From Nageia nagi (taxonomy: Eukaryota; Pinophyta), in assembly GCA_050084985.1 (NCBI GenBank), contig JBITNC010000001.1:58342001-58406000 (forward strand): DNA of 64,000 bases, in the 5' to 3' direction. Made by a program: the position numbers and the translations under genes. Numbering within the stretch: the first letter of the stretch is position 1; every line of letters starts with the position of its first letter. The notes below the pieces were generated by a model. The model saw only the letters and a list, made by a program, of their open reading frames with translations. It was not told where the DNA came from and did no database searches. Below are positions 11,691 to 22,949 of the stretch, in pieces.

Positions 11691-12300
11691 TATTTGTTTA
11701 AAAAGGATATAAATTTGTATGGGATGAAAAGTTCCAAAATTCCTTTGAGAGTATTAAGTGGTATTTCATGAATCCTCATATCTTAATACCAATGGATTTT
11801 GTAAAAAGAAGTTTATCCTTAAATTTTAGCCATAATATATTCCTTGGGGAAATGTTATGCTAGAAAGATGATGATCTAAAAGAAAGAGGCATATATTATC
11901 TCAACAAGATTCTTTTGGAGTATGAAATGAGGTACACTCCAATGGAAATAGTTTACCTTAGAATTATTTTTGCTACTAGAAAATTGAGGTATTTCCTTTT
12001 GTATTACACTACATATATTGTATATCCTATCAATCCTTTGAAATAGCTCATGGAAAAATAACATCTCTAAGGAAGAGTGGCAAAATGGATAATGTTGTTA
12101 CAAGAATTTGATATAAATGTTGTGAAACAAAAAGTTGTTAAAGAACATAAAATTACAAATTTTAAGGTTGAGTTCCCTCAGAATGATGGAATTATGATTC
12201 ATGAATAGTTTCCAAATGAATATGCCTAGTAATATCCATCCCAATGGTGCATACACCATTTCGAAGGGAAACCAAACCATTTTTATAATTAGTGGGAGAT
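11690..12300 (+). pseudogene. Element 1 gypsy-type RNase H and connector remnant
   Basis: The plus frame gives YKFVWDEKFQNSFESIKWYF, LIPMDFVKRSLSLNFSHN, then YEMRYTPMEIVYLRIIFATR. These match the RNase H that follows RT in Ty3/gypsy, including the RYTPMEK-like box. Stops and frame changes interrupt it. The tail (12060-12190) reads as the linker to the second RNase H. Minus-strand open frames here are shadows. Confidence 0.8.
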
Positions 12301-12329
12301 TCTTGAAAAATATGTTTATCATATTGAGG

Positions 12330-12660
12330 AAAAACTAGAGGAATTGACACTATATTTTGATGGATCAAAATGCACATATAGAGAAGATACATGTATAATC
12401 CATATTTCTCCTTCAAATTATGTAATTCCCATATAATACAAACTTGGTTTCAATTGCATAAATAACATAGTAGAATACAAAGAATTAATCTTGGGACCAA
12501 AGGATATTGTATTGCTTTAGATCAAAAGTCTTATGATTTATGGTGATTATTAGCTTATAATTAACCAAGTGAATGATGTTTACAAAACAAAACTTAAAAA
12601 TTTGTATCCAAAAAAAGAATTGGTTAACCAATTCCTTGTTCATTTTAAAGCATAAATAAT
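12330..12660 (+). pseudogene. Element 1 second (archaeal-type) RNase H remnant
   Basis: The frame begins LEELTLYFDGSKCTYREDTC, the typical start of the additional RNase H of Tat elements (YFDGS with the first catalytic Asp). It continues with NNIVEYKELILGPKD (normally AEYEAL) and LMIYGDY followed by LIINQVND (normally GDS/LVINQV), keeping the Asp of the GDS box. Several stops replace expected Gln. It lies between the first RNase H and integrase, the standard Tat position. Confidence 0.85.
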
Positions 12661-13019
12661 TAAGAATATTCTAAGGGCCAAAAATAGATATGTAGCTGCC
12701 ATGGAAAGTAAAACCTCATTAACTCCTATAGAAATAGAAGATGAATAGAAAATTATTACAATCAAAAATCTAGGTATGACTTCTTATATATATTGTAATC
12801 ATATTGATCATTTTATTAAAATTATTATCTAACATCTCAAGTAGGTACTACTCCATCATGGTATGAAGATATTTACCATTATTTGCAAGATCAAACCATC
12901 CCATAATATTTTGATAAAAAATGAAAGAATTAGGTTGAAAATAAAAACCATCAAATATATGAATATTATAATTTTTTGTATATAAATTATTTTGATAGAG
13001 CTCTTTTAAGATGCCTTAC

Positions 13020-14120
13020 ACCTCATGAGATAGAATCAACACTTGAACAAGCACATAATGGGTTTTGTGGAGGATATTTATATGAAAAAACATTATAAAA
13101 AAATATCATATGAATTGGGTATTATTGGAAATAAATGGAATAATATTTTAAATAACATGTTAATAAATATTTAAAATACAAAAAATAGTCCAATGTCGAA
13201 AAGATACCATCACAAGATATCAATACAATTATTACACCATGGCCTTTTGTAGTTTGGGTTATTGATTTAATTAGAATTATAAATCCACATTAAATAAAGG
13301 GGGATAATTTTGTAAAAACAACTACATAATTCACCATAAAATTGGTATAGGTCATTCAAATGAAGCCTACTACTCAAGATAACATCATCAAGTTTGTTAC
13401 AAAAAACATCATCACAAGATTTGGTGTGCCACAATAATTAATCATGGATAATGGCCATAATTTCAAAGGTAAGGATATGAAAGTTTTTTGTAAAAAAATA
13501 CATATTAAAAAAATTTTCTTTTCTATTTATTAACCACAAGGTAATGATTAGGCTAAAGCCTTTAACAAGACCATCAAGAGAATTCTCTCCAAAATATGGA
13601 ATAGATATAAAAGAGATTGGCATGAGAAAATTCCATATGCACTTTGGGAATACAAGACCAACATTAAAATATATATAAGGGAAACACCATTATATTTAGT
13701 ATATGGTAATCAAGTTATTGTACTACTTGATTTGTAGATTCCTTCACTAAGAATCTCAATTCATGGATATATTCCAGATGAAGAAGCAAGAAAAGAAAGG
13801 CTATGATAGTTTTGGTAGCCTTGGATGAGAAAATAATCCATGCAATAAAGAAATAGAAATATATCATGTAATAATAAATAGGGAAGATGAGAAAAAGGTG
13901 AAACCAAAGAGCTTCTAGGTGGGATATTTGGTATTGAAGGAGAATATTGATAAAACAATAACTAATGATAAGGTAAAAGGTAAATTTGAACCAAATTGGG
14001 TAGGACCATATGTTGTTGTAGATAGAATATAATTAATTACCTATATAATTTCCATAATGGATGGTAAAGAAGAACAAAAAATCTTCAATGCCAAACATCT
14101 CAAATGCTTTTATGCCTAGA
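13020..14120 (+). pseudogene. Element 1 integrase remnant
   Basis: Integrase inserts the cDNA into the genome. Seen in order: an N-terminal zinc-binding region with EQAHNGFCGGYLYEKT; a core with WPFVVWVIDLIRIINPH (first catalytic Asp); LIMDNGHNFKGK (second catalytic Asp); and an AKAFNKTIKRIL box where the third acidic residue, usually Glu, is Lys. C-terminal landmarks are YALWEYKTN, EPNWVGPYVVV (about 13988-14020) and NAKHLKCFYA (about 14088-14118). Multiple stops (for example at the PQGNGQ box) and the lost Glu make it inactive. Confidence 0.9.
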
Positions 14121-14291
14121 ATATCATCTTTGTTACTTGGTTCCATAATGATGCATATTACTAAGGGTACTTATACAATTCTATATATTTTCATTTTAGT
14201 TCTATTTTTTCCATTTTGTATGGCATCAATGCCCTTATTTTATACTGACATAACATTGATGCCCTTCTATTTTATTTTTTATTTTTTAAAT

Positions 14292-14580
14292 CTCCTATTT
14301 GTGAATAACATCTTGTTGGGGGTAAATAGGTAGGTGATATTTAAAAACTAGATTCCAGTTGCTAGATATTACTTGACTAAGAAAAGAGAAAAAATCTCCT
14401 AATTGTGAAAATAAGTTTGTTGGGATAAATAGGAAGGTAATATTTGAAAACTAGATTCTTGGTAGATATTACATGATTAAAAAAACTCTTCTATTTATGA
14501 AAATCAACTTATTAGGGTAGACAAGTAGGTAATATTTGAAAACTATATTCTTGATAGATATTGCTTGATAAAAACATCTA
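14292..14580 (+). repeat. Three ~95-bp tandem repeats in the element 1 3' region
   Basis: Units start at 14292, 14396 and 14486. Each contains CTCCTATTTGTGAA-like, GTTGGG, AAATAGGTAGGTAATATTTG-like and AAAACTAGATTC, then TAGATATTAC. They lie between integrase and the 3' LTR. Tat-type elements are known to carry variable tandem repeats there, which can seed satellite DNA. Confidence 0.8.
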
Positions 14581-14582
14581 AA

Positions 14583-14984
14583 TTAATAATGTCCACATTG
14601 TTTGAGCATTAAAGCCAAAACATAAGATCCCTTAAATTCTCTAAATCTAATCCAAATAAAATTAAAAATCTTATTCCTAAGATCCTTCAAGTATCCAACA
14701 CCAACAAAATCCCTAGTAATAGTTGAAGGAGTCACCACTATCCATTTTTCTAGCACAAATGCAATAAATATACCAAATTTTAAAATGTCATTTTTTATCT
14801 TGATTATCCTAGCCATGGATTCCCTAGGGGAAACCATGACAAAATGGGGAAAGGAAGGAGCTTCAAAAAAAGGTTCAAACCACCAAAATTTTACTTTCTC
14901 AAAAAAAAAATCTCTAAAATTCTTTGTACATGTAATTCCATTTCTTTCTATTACACCTCCAAAGAGGAAAAAAAATGTAAGCAC
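14583..14984 (-). other. Antisense open frame between integrase and 3' LTR
   Basis: An uninterrupted minus-strand frame of 133 codons, the longest open frame in an otherwise riddled element. It has no ATG at its upstream end (it starts at GTG), but internal Met codons occur (MVSPRESMARIIKIKND). The reading looks protein-like (VKFWWFEPFFEAPSFPHF and VVTPSTITRDFVGVG). Antisense extra ORFs in this position are described for Tat-lineage elements, so it may be a relic of one. Its upstream end overlaps the polypurine tract and the first bases of the LTR. I do not recognise the product. Confidence 0.4.
14960..14975 (+). promoter_or_regulatory. Polypurine tract of element 1
   Basis: The run AAAGAGGAAAAAAA ends directly at the TG that opens the 3' LTR, the expected primer site for plus-strand DNA synthesis. 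Confidence 0.8.
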
Positions 14985-15599
14985 TTAAATATGATTTTTA
15001 TTTAATATAAGTCATATTTTAGGTAATAAAAATGAATATTATAAAACATATTATAAATGTCAATGAATGAATCATAAATAATGAAATTGGTTTTAATATC
15101 AAGAAAAGTACCACAAGATATGTAATCAATGTATATCTAAATAAGCACAAGTGTCTAAGATGTTTAGCAACAAATGAAGATATAAAGAAAACCATTTCCT
15201 ATCTAATGATATCAGATAAAATAATTACAAAATTTAGACAAGTTAACTCATTATTAATCCACACTCCAAATAATAATGGTGTCTCTTGATGTCAACTATA
15301 TAAGGATATGTTATCTATTCTTTATCCTATCATCCTATCATCTATTTTTATCTATATTACTATCAGTTGAAATAATATGAGCAATGTGTGAGGGCTACAA
15401 CTATGGTGCACATGTTGTAGTTCCTACATCCATGAAGATTGAAATTTGGAATATAACTCTATTGTAATCAAGATATATCATATTTGGAAAAGTAGATATT
15501 TTATGGAATATTCATGCAAGTATCTCATAATATTGAAACTAGTATTTTGTAGTATAAATAATGAGTTGTTTAATTGTAATTATTTATTTAGAGACTAAA
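14976..15599 (+). repeat. Element 1 3' LTR
   Basis: It begins TGTAAGCACTTAAATATG and ends GAGACTAAA. The TATA-like CTATATAAGGATATG near 15296 corresponds to the same box in the 5' LTR. Identity with the 5' LTR is low by eye (many substitutions and indels over about 630 bp), which makes this the oldest dated insertion in the window. Confidence 0.85.
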
Positions 15600-15604
15600 T
15601 ATAG

Positions 15605-16900
15605 TAAGGATGATGAAAATATATCTACTTTAATTAAAAATAAAAGGAACTTAATTACCTATTATACTAAGTATATAAGACATGACTAATGTAAGTATAA
15701 AATGAGCAATAATAGGATCAAATGAAATTACTTGACAACCTATGAGAAGGGAATGATAAATACCTATGTACTTACCTAGAAAATAATTAGGTAGTTATTC
15801 AAACTTGATTAGATGCTCAAGGATAATCTAGATATATATATGAAGATCAAGTGCACTTCTATCCAAAATTGTTGGCATTGGAATGCTATGTGACCTAGCG
15901 CTAGTGCTGCTAGTCCTTCAACTTTTGATGCACCAACTCTAAGTATAATGAACCAAGCCTAAACAAATATTGTGAATTAGCGATTAATATTTTTTTAGGA
16001 TAACTAATTATAATGTCAATTGGTGGTTTTTAAACACATTGATAAGTTTATGAGATATATACATAGTCCTATCTAGATTAAATCTTGATAATCTTCCCAT
16101 GCATATAATTCTCTATTTATAGGATTAAGAGATTACTAGAATGTATCTTTGCATGTTAGCACTGATTTTGGTTGTTCCTTACATAAAATAAGATAATAAT
16201 AAATGAGAAATAGCTTTGGTAGATCATATTTGATAACTAAAATATAATATAATATCATATTGATTATAACATAGCGATGGTAATATGATAACTAGTTGGA
16301 CCAAAAAAAAAAGATGCCAAATTAGGTGTTAATAGTTTCCCCCTTTTACAAGTTGTAATGAAATAAATTGAAATGATGCTTTCAAAGTAAATATAGAAGA
16401 AAAAAAAAAGAAAATTCCCTAGTTTTGGGATCTTTATAAAATCAATAATTTATTGGTGATGTATTTTTCCCTTCTTTGCATTGGTTGTTGTTGGAGTGTA
16501 TAGTAATAATCAATTACAAAGGACTTATGAGAATATATAAATACCTTCCAAATATCATAATATAAGTGTATATCATATTATAAAATAATAATGAGAAGAA
16601 AATATAAAATCAATATATACCTTAGTATATTTCACTATCCATAGATATAACATTGATAAGAGACTCATTAATGAAAGAAACTTCAAGATATTTAATCATA
16701 ATAACAATAGTGATGGTTAATTAGAACCCAAACAATAAATATTTTTACAAATTAGTAGTGATTACCATAAGTGATGCTTTTTGCAACCAAAAGTAACAAA
16801 ATAAGTCTTATTAATGAACTACATCATTGTAGGTATCCTTTTTTCCAGATATCACTAGGAGTTGTATGAGAAAATATAGAGTGATATTTTATAAGAAATG
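15605..16900. repeat. LTR-like repeat copy A
   Basis: This matches copy B (about 17735-19085) over most of its length, as direct copies about 2.1 kb apart. Shared landmarks include TATATCTACTTTAATTA, GAGATATATGCATAGTCCTA, TAAATCTTGATAATCTTC, AATCAATAATTTATTGGTGA and GATGGTTAATT. Related but shorter copies lie at 27515-28690 (C) and 31755-31990 (D). Copy A was split by element 1, so its left edge continues before 9329. It is probably LTR-derived, from the minus-strand Tat-type elements nearby. Confidence 0.65.
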
Positions 16901-17734
16901 TTAGGTCCTATATGTTTTACAATAATCTCACACAATAGAAAGGAAATTTCATGGATTTCATTGACCCAAAGAGAAGATAGATAACCTAAGACATATTTGC
17001 AAAGTATTTAGGGCTAGTGATCTTTGGGATGCTAGATGAATACCATCTTTTATCATTATAATATAATCTAGGAAGAAGGGCATGGATTCTATGTTACATG
17101 CTCATTTTTTCCCAAAACCTCTCAGATGTGGACAAATAAGGACATTAGAAATTTATAGAAGATCATGATTTTGATATTGTTTGTTTTATGTATCATTACT
17201 ATTATTGGAGAAAAATGACCTAATATTTGTAGTGTAGAGAACCTATTATTGGTGCTAACTATGGAGGATATAAAGTAGACCATAACAAGATGAGAATGGC
17301 CTACATCGTCTAGGTAATTAAATCAAGTCTCTAGGTATGATAAAAAAAATCATATTTCAAATTTCATAAGGTTGGTCAACCACTTTTTTAAAATTTCAAA
17401 ATTTAGGCAAATAAAGTAATATTTGAATTTAAAATATGTATGTTTTGAAATATTTTTTATAATGTAGTGGAATTTAAAATGTTTTAATTTTAAATTTGGT
17501 GGTAAGCATCAAATTTAAAGTTGATACCTTCCTAATGATCCCTCTTATCTATGTTCAAATTGTACTTAATGTTATATTTCAAGGTGTAAAAGGCTTTTGA
17601 GGACCTTTCAAAACTCCTACTTTTTTGATTGATTGAAATTTACCTCATTAATAAAAAAATATATATTTATGATTAATTATATCCCAACCAATAAATAATG
17701 TGAGTTGTAGATGATAATATGAAATCCTAAATTA
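16900..17734. other. Non-coding spacer between repeats A and B
   Basis: No gene is visible. The right half resembles the 27200-27480 stretch in composition and short phrases (CAAGGTGTAAAAGGC-like), suggesting the spacer belongs to the same repeated structure. Confidence 0.4.
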
Positions 17735-19085
17735 TAGTAAAGGGTGAAGCAGTTATATCTACTTTAATTAACAAGAAAAGGAACTTAAATGCCTAAGATC
17801 ACTCAGTAGTTGATAGAAATGAACTACGAAAATGTGAGAGCTAAAATGGTAATAGAAGTAAATTGAATAATGTGAAAAACCTATAACAGAGATAATGATT
17901 AATACCTATGCACTTACCTAAATGATTATTGAATAATAATATGAAATTGATTGTATGCTTTGGAATAGTTAGTATGTAGATATGTGGGTCAAATACCTCT
18001 TTGGTCAGTCAACATCGATGTTGGGATGCTTTATGACCTAGGAATGGTATTGAAAATCCTTCATTTCAATATCCCATTGATTCTATATTAGCAAACCAAG
18101 ACTTGATATATATGACAAAGTAGTGATAAATAGCTCTTAATTGTAACAAATTTCAATCTTGATATGCCATGTTGAAGAACACCAACAAGTTTGTGAGATA
18201 TATGCATAGTCCTATTGAGATGAAATCTTGATAGTCTTCACATGTATATAATTCTCAATTTATAGATTTATAAACATACTTGAATGCACCTTTGTATGTC
18301 ATAATTGATGTTAGTGGTCCAACCTACAAACTAAGAGAGTTAAGCATGAGAAGTAATTAGGTAGATCATAAGCAATATTCAAAATATAGCTAATATTGTA
18401 TTGATCATAACATAGTGAGGGTTATATGACATATAGTTTAGCTCAAAAAGGATTCCAAATTATGTATCAACACATGCTCCCTTTGCAATCTTTAATGAAG
18501 TAAATTCAAATTAATTCATGTAAAGAAAAGAGAAGAGAAAATCAAACTTACTAATTTTTCTTGGATCCTCATAGAATCAATAATTTATTAGTGATGTATT
18601 TTCCCCCCTCTTTGCATTGGTTTTGTTAGAGCGGCTAGTAAGAAGCAATAGTAAAGAACTTAAGGAAAAACATAAATTCCCTCCAAATATTTTAAGAGTA
18701 TTGTGTGTTTTGTTGTAGAAAAATAAGCATTTAGGTGAAAAGATGAAATTAATATGATACCTAGGATCTTTCACTATCCATTGATATAGAATTGATATAA
18801 GACACATTAATGAAATAAATGCTAATAAAGTGATCATAAAAGTATTCATAGTGATGGTTAATAACCTAAATAATATAGGTGATCATAAAGTTGATAATTA
18901 ATAATCCAACCAATAAAAGTAATCATAAAAAAAACATAGTGATGGTTAATAACCTAACTTAAAAAGGTAATGGTTAATCCCAACCAACAAATTTGTTTAT
19001 AGATATTTTTTGTTTCATGATAATGAACTATATCATTGCAAGTATCCTTTACCCTAGATACCACCAAGAAGATGTGTGCACACTA
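17735..19085. repeat. LTR-like repeat copy B
   Basis: Diverged direct copy of A, with the same order of landmarks. It lies at the left (3') end of the minus-strand integrase remnant, so it is the best candidate for that element's 3' LTR. Its left edge preserves the uninterrupted sequence into which element 1 inserted in copy A (AAATTATAGTAAAGG near 17730). Confidence 0.6.
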
Positions 19086-20049
19086 GTGATGCTTAATTAT
19101 TTCTCAAAAAATAAAGGATGTGACCATAGGATGTTCAAACATTAGAAAAGATGAGCTTTCATTTTCTATAGAGTTTTTGTAGGTTTAAGTATCATAAATG
19201 AAAGAAACATTGCAATATTTGAGATAGCATTATACTTAGAAACTTATTATAGTGTACTTAAGAAATAAAGAGATGTAGACTAAGGAATTATCCCTTTGTA
19301 GATTCCTAGAGATATGCCTCCTAGGTCTTTTCCCATTAAATATGTTACAATTTTCCTAGGAGACCCCCAACAATAGTGTTGAGTAACATATGCTAGTGAC
19401 AAATTGTTGCATATTCTAGCTACCATGAATGAGATCTATTCCTAAATAAGACTATACCAAGATAAATTAAAAGTACCTTAAATAGATTGATATAATTATA
19501 GGGGACCTTTGACAACATATGACAACTTTAGATGACTCTTAGGATAAACCTAGATATTATGTTGCATCATGCAGCACTAGCACTAAGGATTTAGAGAGAA
19601 AAATGATTGATAAGAGCCTTTATTTGATAAAAATATTTGATATGAATATGGCCTAGTTTTCTTAGGATATATATTTGAAGCTATTTGTTAAATGATGAGG
19701 CTCCCATTAAATGACAACTATCTTTTGAATTTTTTATTTTATATTTTTCTTAATCATTTATTTGGAACCAAGGGCTTGAATCAACTTTGAAACAAATGGA
19801 TAAACCTCATTGTCCCTTAGCACTAGGGCTAGGGATACCAAGTATAAATTACTTGGAATATATGAGCTTTATGCCAAACCACTCCTACTAAAGTAATTCC
19901 AAATACTAGAAATAATAAAGAAATACCTTTACCTCATATTGGCTATGTGTGGAAGTGCTTGAGATGCATGACATTGTTTGTGAAATTAATCTCCTTTCTC
20001 TTAATATTTTATAGCTTATATGCACCATTGTTATATTTCTCCTTAGTGA
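19086..20049. other. Non-coding stretch, likely 3' region of the minus-strand Tat element
   Basis: No open frame of interest. Its position between the integrase C-terminus and repeat B is where a Tat element has its 3' untranslated region. I see no tandem repeats and no recognisable extra ORF in it. Confidence 0.4.
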
Positions 20050-21140
20050 AAAAAGTCCAATCTAATTAGGATCAAATTTCCTTTTTTCTTTTTTTCTAAT
20101 TTAGTTTTATGGTGATTTTCTTTGGGAACCAAGTCACCTACATTGAATTCCTTGGGCCTGAGTTTCTTGTTGTATAATTCTTGATCCTATTTTGGTAATG
20201 CTTGATATTTTAAAGAGCTTTTATTCTTCTTTAATCAATTCCTTGTATTTGACCCAATATTGCAAATATGTGTTCTTCATGAGTTGTTTTTCCTTCTAGG
20301 GAGACTCTAAATGATGGTAGTTATACTTCTAATGGTAGAACAACTTTAGGAACATAAAATAATGAGTATGGGGTCTATCTTAGAGCTGATATATTGTTGG
20401 TTTTGTAATCCCATAATGCATATATTAGCTACTCATGCCAATATTTTCCATGCTTCTTGATTGTGTTACATAATATGTTAATAATGGTTTTATTTGTTTC
20501 CTCATCTTGTCCATTTCTTTAGGGATAATATGATGAAGAAACATTTTTCTAAATCTTGAAGGCCTTTCAAAAATTTATGATATCCTTACCTCTAAAATTG
20601 GTACCATTATCATTATTATCTTTGATGGAACACCAAATGTTACAATGATATTTTCTATGAAAACTTGATAACTATTAGTGGTATGGATTTAGCCCACTAT
20701 GTGAAATACTCTATAGCTATAATAATAAATTTTTATCTTTATAGTCAAGATTTAGGATTGATATCCCCAATGAGATCAACAACCTAGATTGAGAATGGAC
20801 AATGAGATACTATAGTGTGGAGGCCATGAGAAGGAATTAATTGTAAATTAATATATTTTTGATAACTTACATATTTCTTAACATACAAAATATAGTCATG
20901 TATAATAGATGTCCAATATTATCTTAATCTAATGAGTTTTTCATGCATAGTCCTACCATTGAAATGACCTCCACTTTTGACATCATGCATTTTTTCAATA
21001 GCAATCTCTAACTTTAGCAAGAAGTAAGCATCTAATCAATGTTCCTTCAAAGGGTGTTTTATATATAACATTAAAAATTATAACATAACTTGAAGCTATC
21101 TTCTTGATCCTTTTTTTTTTAATTCTTAATCTTACGAATA
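20050..21140 (-). pseudogene. Tat-type integrase remnant (minus strand)
   Basis: Reading leftward: VVDLIGDINPKS (first catalytic Asp, about 20780), NDNGTNFRGKDIINF (second Asp, about 20600), a YYP-stop-RNGQDEETNKTI block (keeps the Glu; the stop replaces Gln), then LIYALWDYKTN and TPYSLFYVPKVVLPLEV. The C-terminal part has FNVGDLVPKENHHKTKLE near 20120. All three catalytic acids are present, but stops and frameshifts break the frame. It is clearly the same family type as element 1, in the opposite orientation. Confidence 0.85.
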
Positions 21141-21289
21141 TTGGATAATACCACCTCCTTGAGATATTTTGTATTTATCAACATATTATTCATCATGAGG
21201 AACTATAAACCAAACATTCATGCTAGAAGCATCAAGGATCTTTAACACATCAGCAAAATTAATGGCATGAGATGTATTTTTTATATACT

Positions 21290-21760
21290 TTATTCAAATG
21301 ATTATGTGTTCATATTCAACTGCAATTGATTTCAAGGAGATTGCATTGGCCCTGACATATGTAAATCTATTATTATTTCTTGGGATACTTTCAATATGGA
21401 CTATATCAAAATGCATTTGAAGGATATCTTCAACTAGATCTTTCTAAAGAAAAAGATTATCATCTTTTTTTATTGTAAACACCATTAAATTGAGTAATAA
21501 ATAACTATGAGTATCCATATATCTTGATATTTTGAACATTGAGCAATGTAGTAGCATTCAATCCTAAAATCAAAGCCTCATATGCAGCCATATTGTTGTT
21601 TATAAAGTTAAATTCTAAATTGTATGCCATTGGAATGATATCATCTTATGAAGTAATGACGATAATACTTACCTATGCCCCTCTTATGGACTTGGACCCA
21701 TCAAAATATAATATCCATTCTTTAGCTTCAACTTCATATGCAAATGCTACAATATCATCT
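21290..21760 (-). pseudogene. Second (archaeal-type) RNase H remnant (minus strand)
   Basis: The frame shows EAKEWILYFDGSKSIRGA, then NMAAYEALILGLNATTLL and IKIYGYS (GDS-type box with the Asp changed), and IESIPRNNNRFTYVRANA (normally PR.N..AD.LA). It lies between the first RNase H remnant and integrase, the usual Tat order. Plus-strand open frames at 21539-21775 are shadows. Confidence 0.85.
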
Positions 21761-21899
21761 CTAAATTCTTCATGATATGGGGCTTATTCTTTAAAAGGAT
21801 TTATATCAAGAAAATATTAAATATAATACACTTTTATAGATTTATGATGCATAAAAAAAAGATCAAAATCTTGAAGAAACATGATCCACTTAAATTTTT

Positions 21900-22300
21900 T
21901 TCCTTAAAGGTGTGGTTGCGAAAGGAGATATTTCAATGCATCAACTTGGGAAATTGTAAATGTAGTATTGTCAATCATGTAGTATCTTAACTCTTTAGAA
22001 GCATACATAATAGCATAGCACAACATTTCTATAGGAGTATGTCTAACATGATGCTCAAGTAATATTTTTGAGACATAGTAAATTACCTTTTCTTTTCCAT
22101 CCTTAGTTTTTTTTTTATAAGTATTACCCCTAATGCATATTGAGTAGTAGAAATATATAAATAAAGAGGATTTGAATGGTTAGTAGGAGTTTAAATAGGA
22201 GGATTAAGAAAATACCTTTTTATATCTTCAAGGGAATCTTGGCATCCATCATCCCAAATAAATTCTATTTCTTTCTTGAGAAAATGAGTGTAAAGCATAA
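21900..22300 (-). pseudogene. Gypsy RNase H / RT C-terminal remnant (minus strand)
   Basis: EIEFIWDDGCQDSLEDIKRY (about 22290-22200), then PLYLYISTTQYALGVILI and YYLSIMLDILL, match the start of the RNase H attached to Ty3/gypsy RT. The RT catalytic core that should lie to the right is missing; the sequence beyond 22300 is non-coding. The element has therefore lost most of RT, or was cut by another insertion. Confidence 0.75.
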
Positions 22301-22309
22301 TTGTTGATC

Positions 22310-22945
22310 AAGATTATACAATATTCACATGCTTATGTATTGTAACCAAACAAGATACTATGGATGAACTAATTTGAAAATTTCAACCTCTAGTATGAAG
22401 GTCAATACCTTATCTATTGGGCTATTATCCCCTCAAGGGAGGATCTACTGCACTACTTTCTTAAAGGGTAGGGTGCAAGAAATAAATGAAAGATAAGAGT
22501 GTAGGAAAGTGATTAAAATGGATATCCTTGACTATTATGAGCTTCCTAAGTAGAATAATTGAAAGGAAAAATAAATTAAGAACCACAAATCAATATCACC
22601 TAAGCTAGAAATCCTAACCAAATATAACACTAATATATACTAATTCAATATTAGCCAATGAATTCGTAAAGCATACATAATGATTTAAGCACATACATAA
22701 AAAAATAACTAAGGAAAGATCAAACATATCATAGTTGTATTAAAAACATAGCTTTAGTAACATTGTAGAGGGCAAACACTTAAATTACCAACCTAATTAC
22801 ATAAAAATTCCTTGTATTTATAGGTAGAAATATATCAAAATATTTTGAAATGCAAATTCAATCTTAACTACTACTAATGACCATAAATCAGTTACATCAA
22901 AGTAAACTAAAAATAAACTTAGAGGAAATTTTAAAATATTGTAAT
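22310..22945. other. Non-coding, LTR-like stretch
   Basis: No coding sequence. On the minus strand its right edge is preceded by GCATGAAGGGGA, which resembles a polypurine tract, and a TATA-like CCTGTATTTATAGG-type box lies near 22815. It may be the 3' LTR of a minus-strand element whose extra ORF lies to the right. No second copy was found in the window, so this is a weak call. Confidence 0.3.
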
Positions 22946-22949
22946 ATCC

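Larger units (their letters stand above)
9329..15599 (+). mobile_element. Element 1: decayed Ty3/gypsy, Tat lineage, 6.3 kb
   Basis: The element has diverged LTRs (9329-9967 and 14976-15599), a polypurine tract directly before the 3' LTR, and coding remnants in the order gag, RT, RNase H, second RNase H, integrase. The second (archaeal-type) RNase H between RT/RNase H and integrase is a known hallmark of the Tat lineage. The 5-bp sequence TATAG flanks both ends (9324-9328 and 15600-15604), a target-site duplication. Most of gag and all recognisable protease are missing, and frames are broken throughout. The element is dead and old. Confidence 0.9.
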
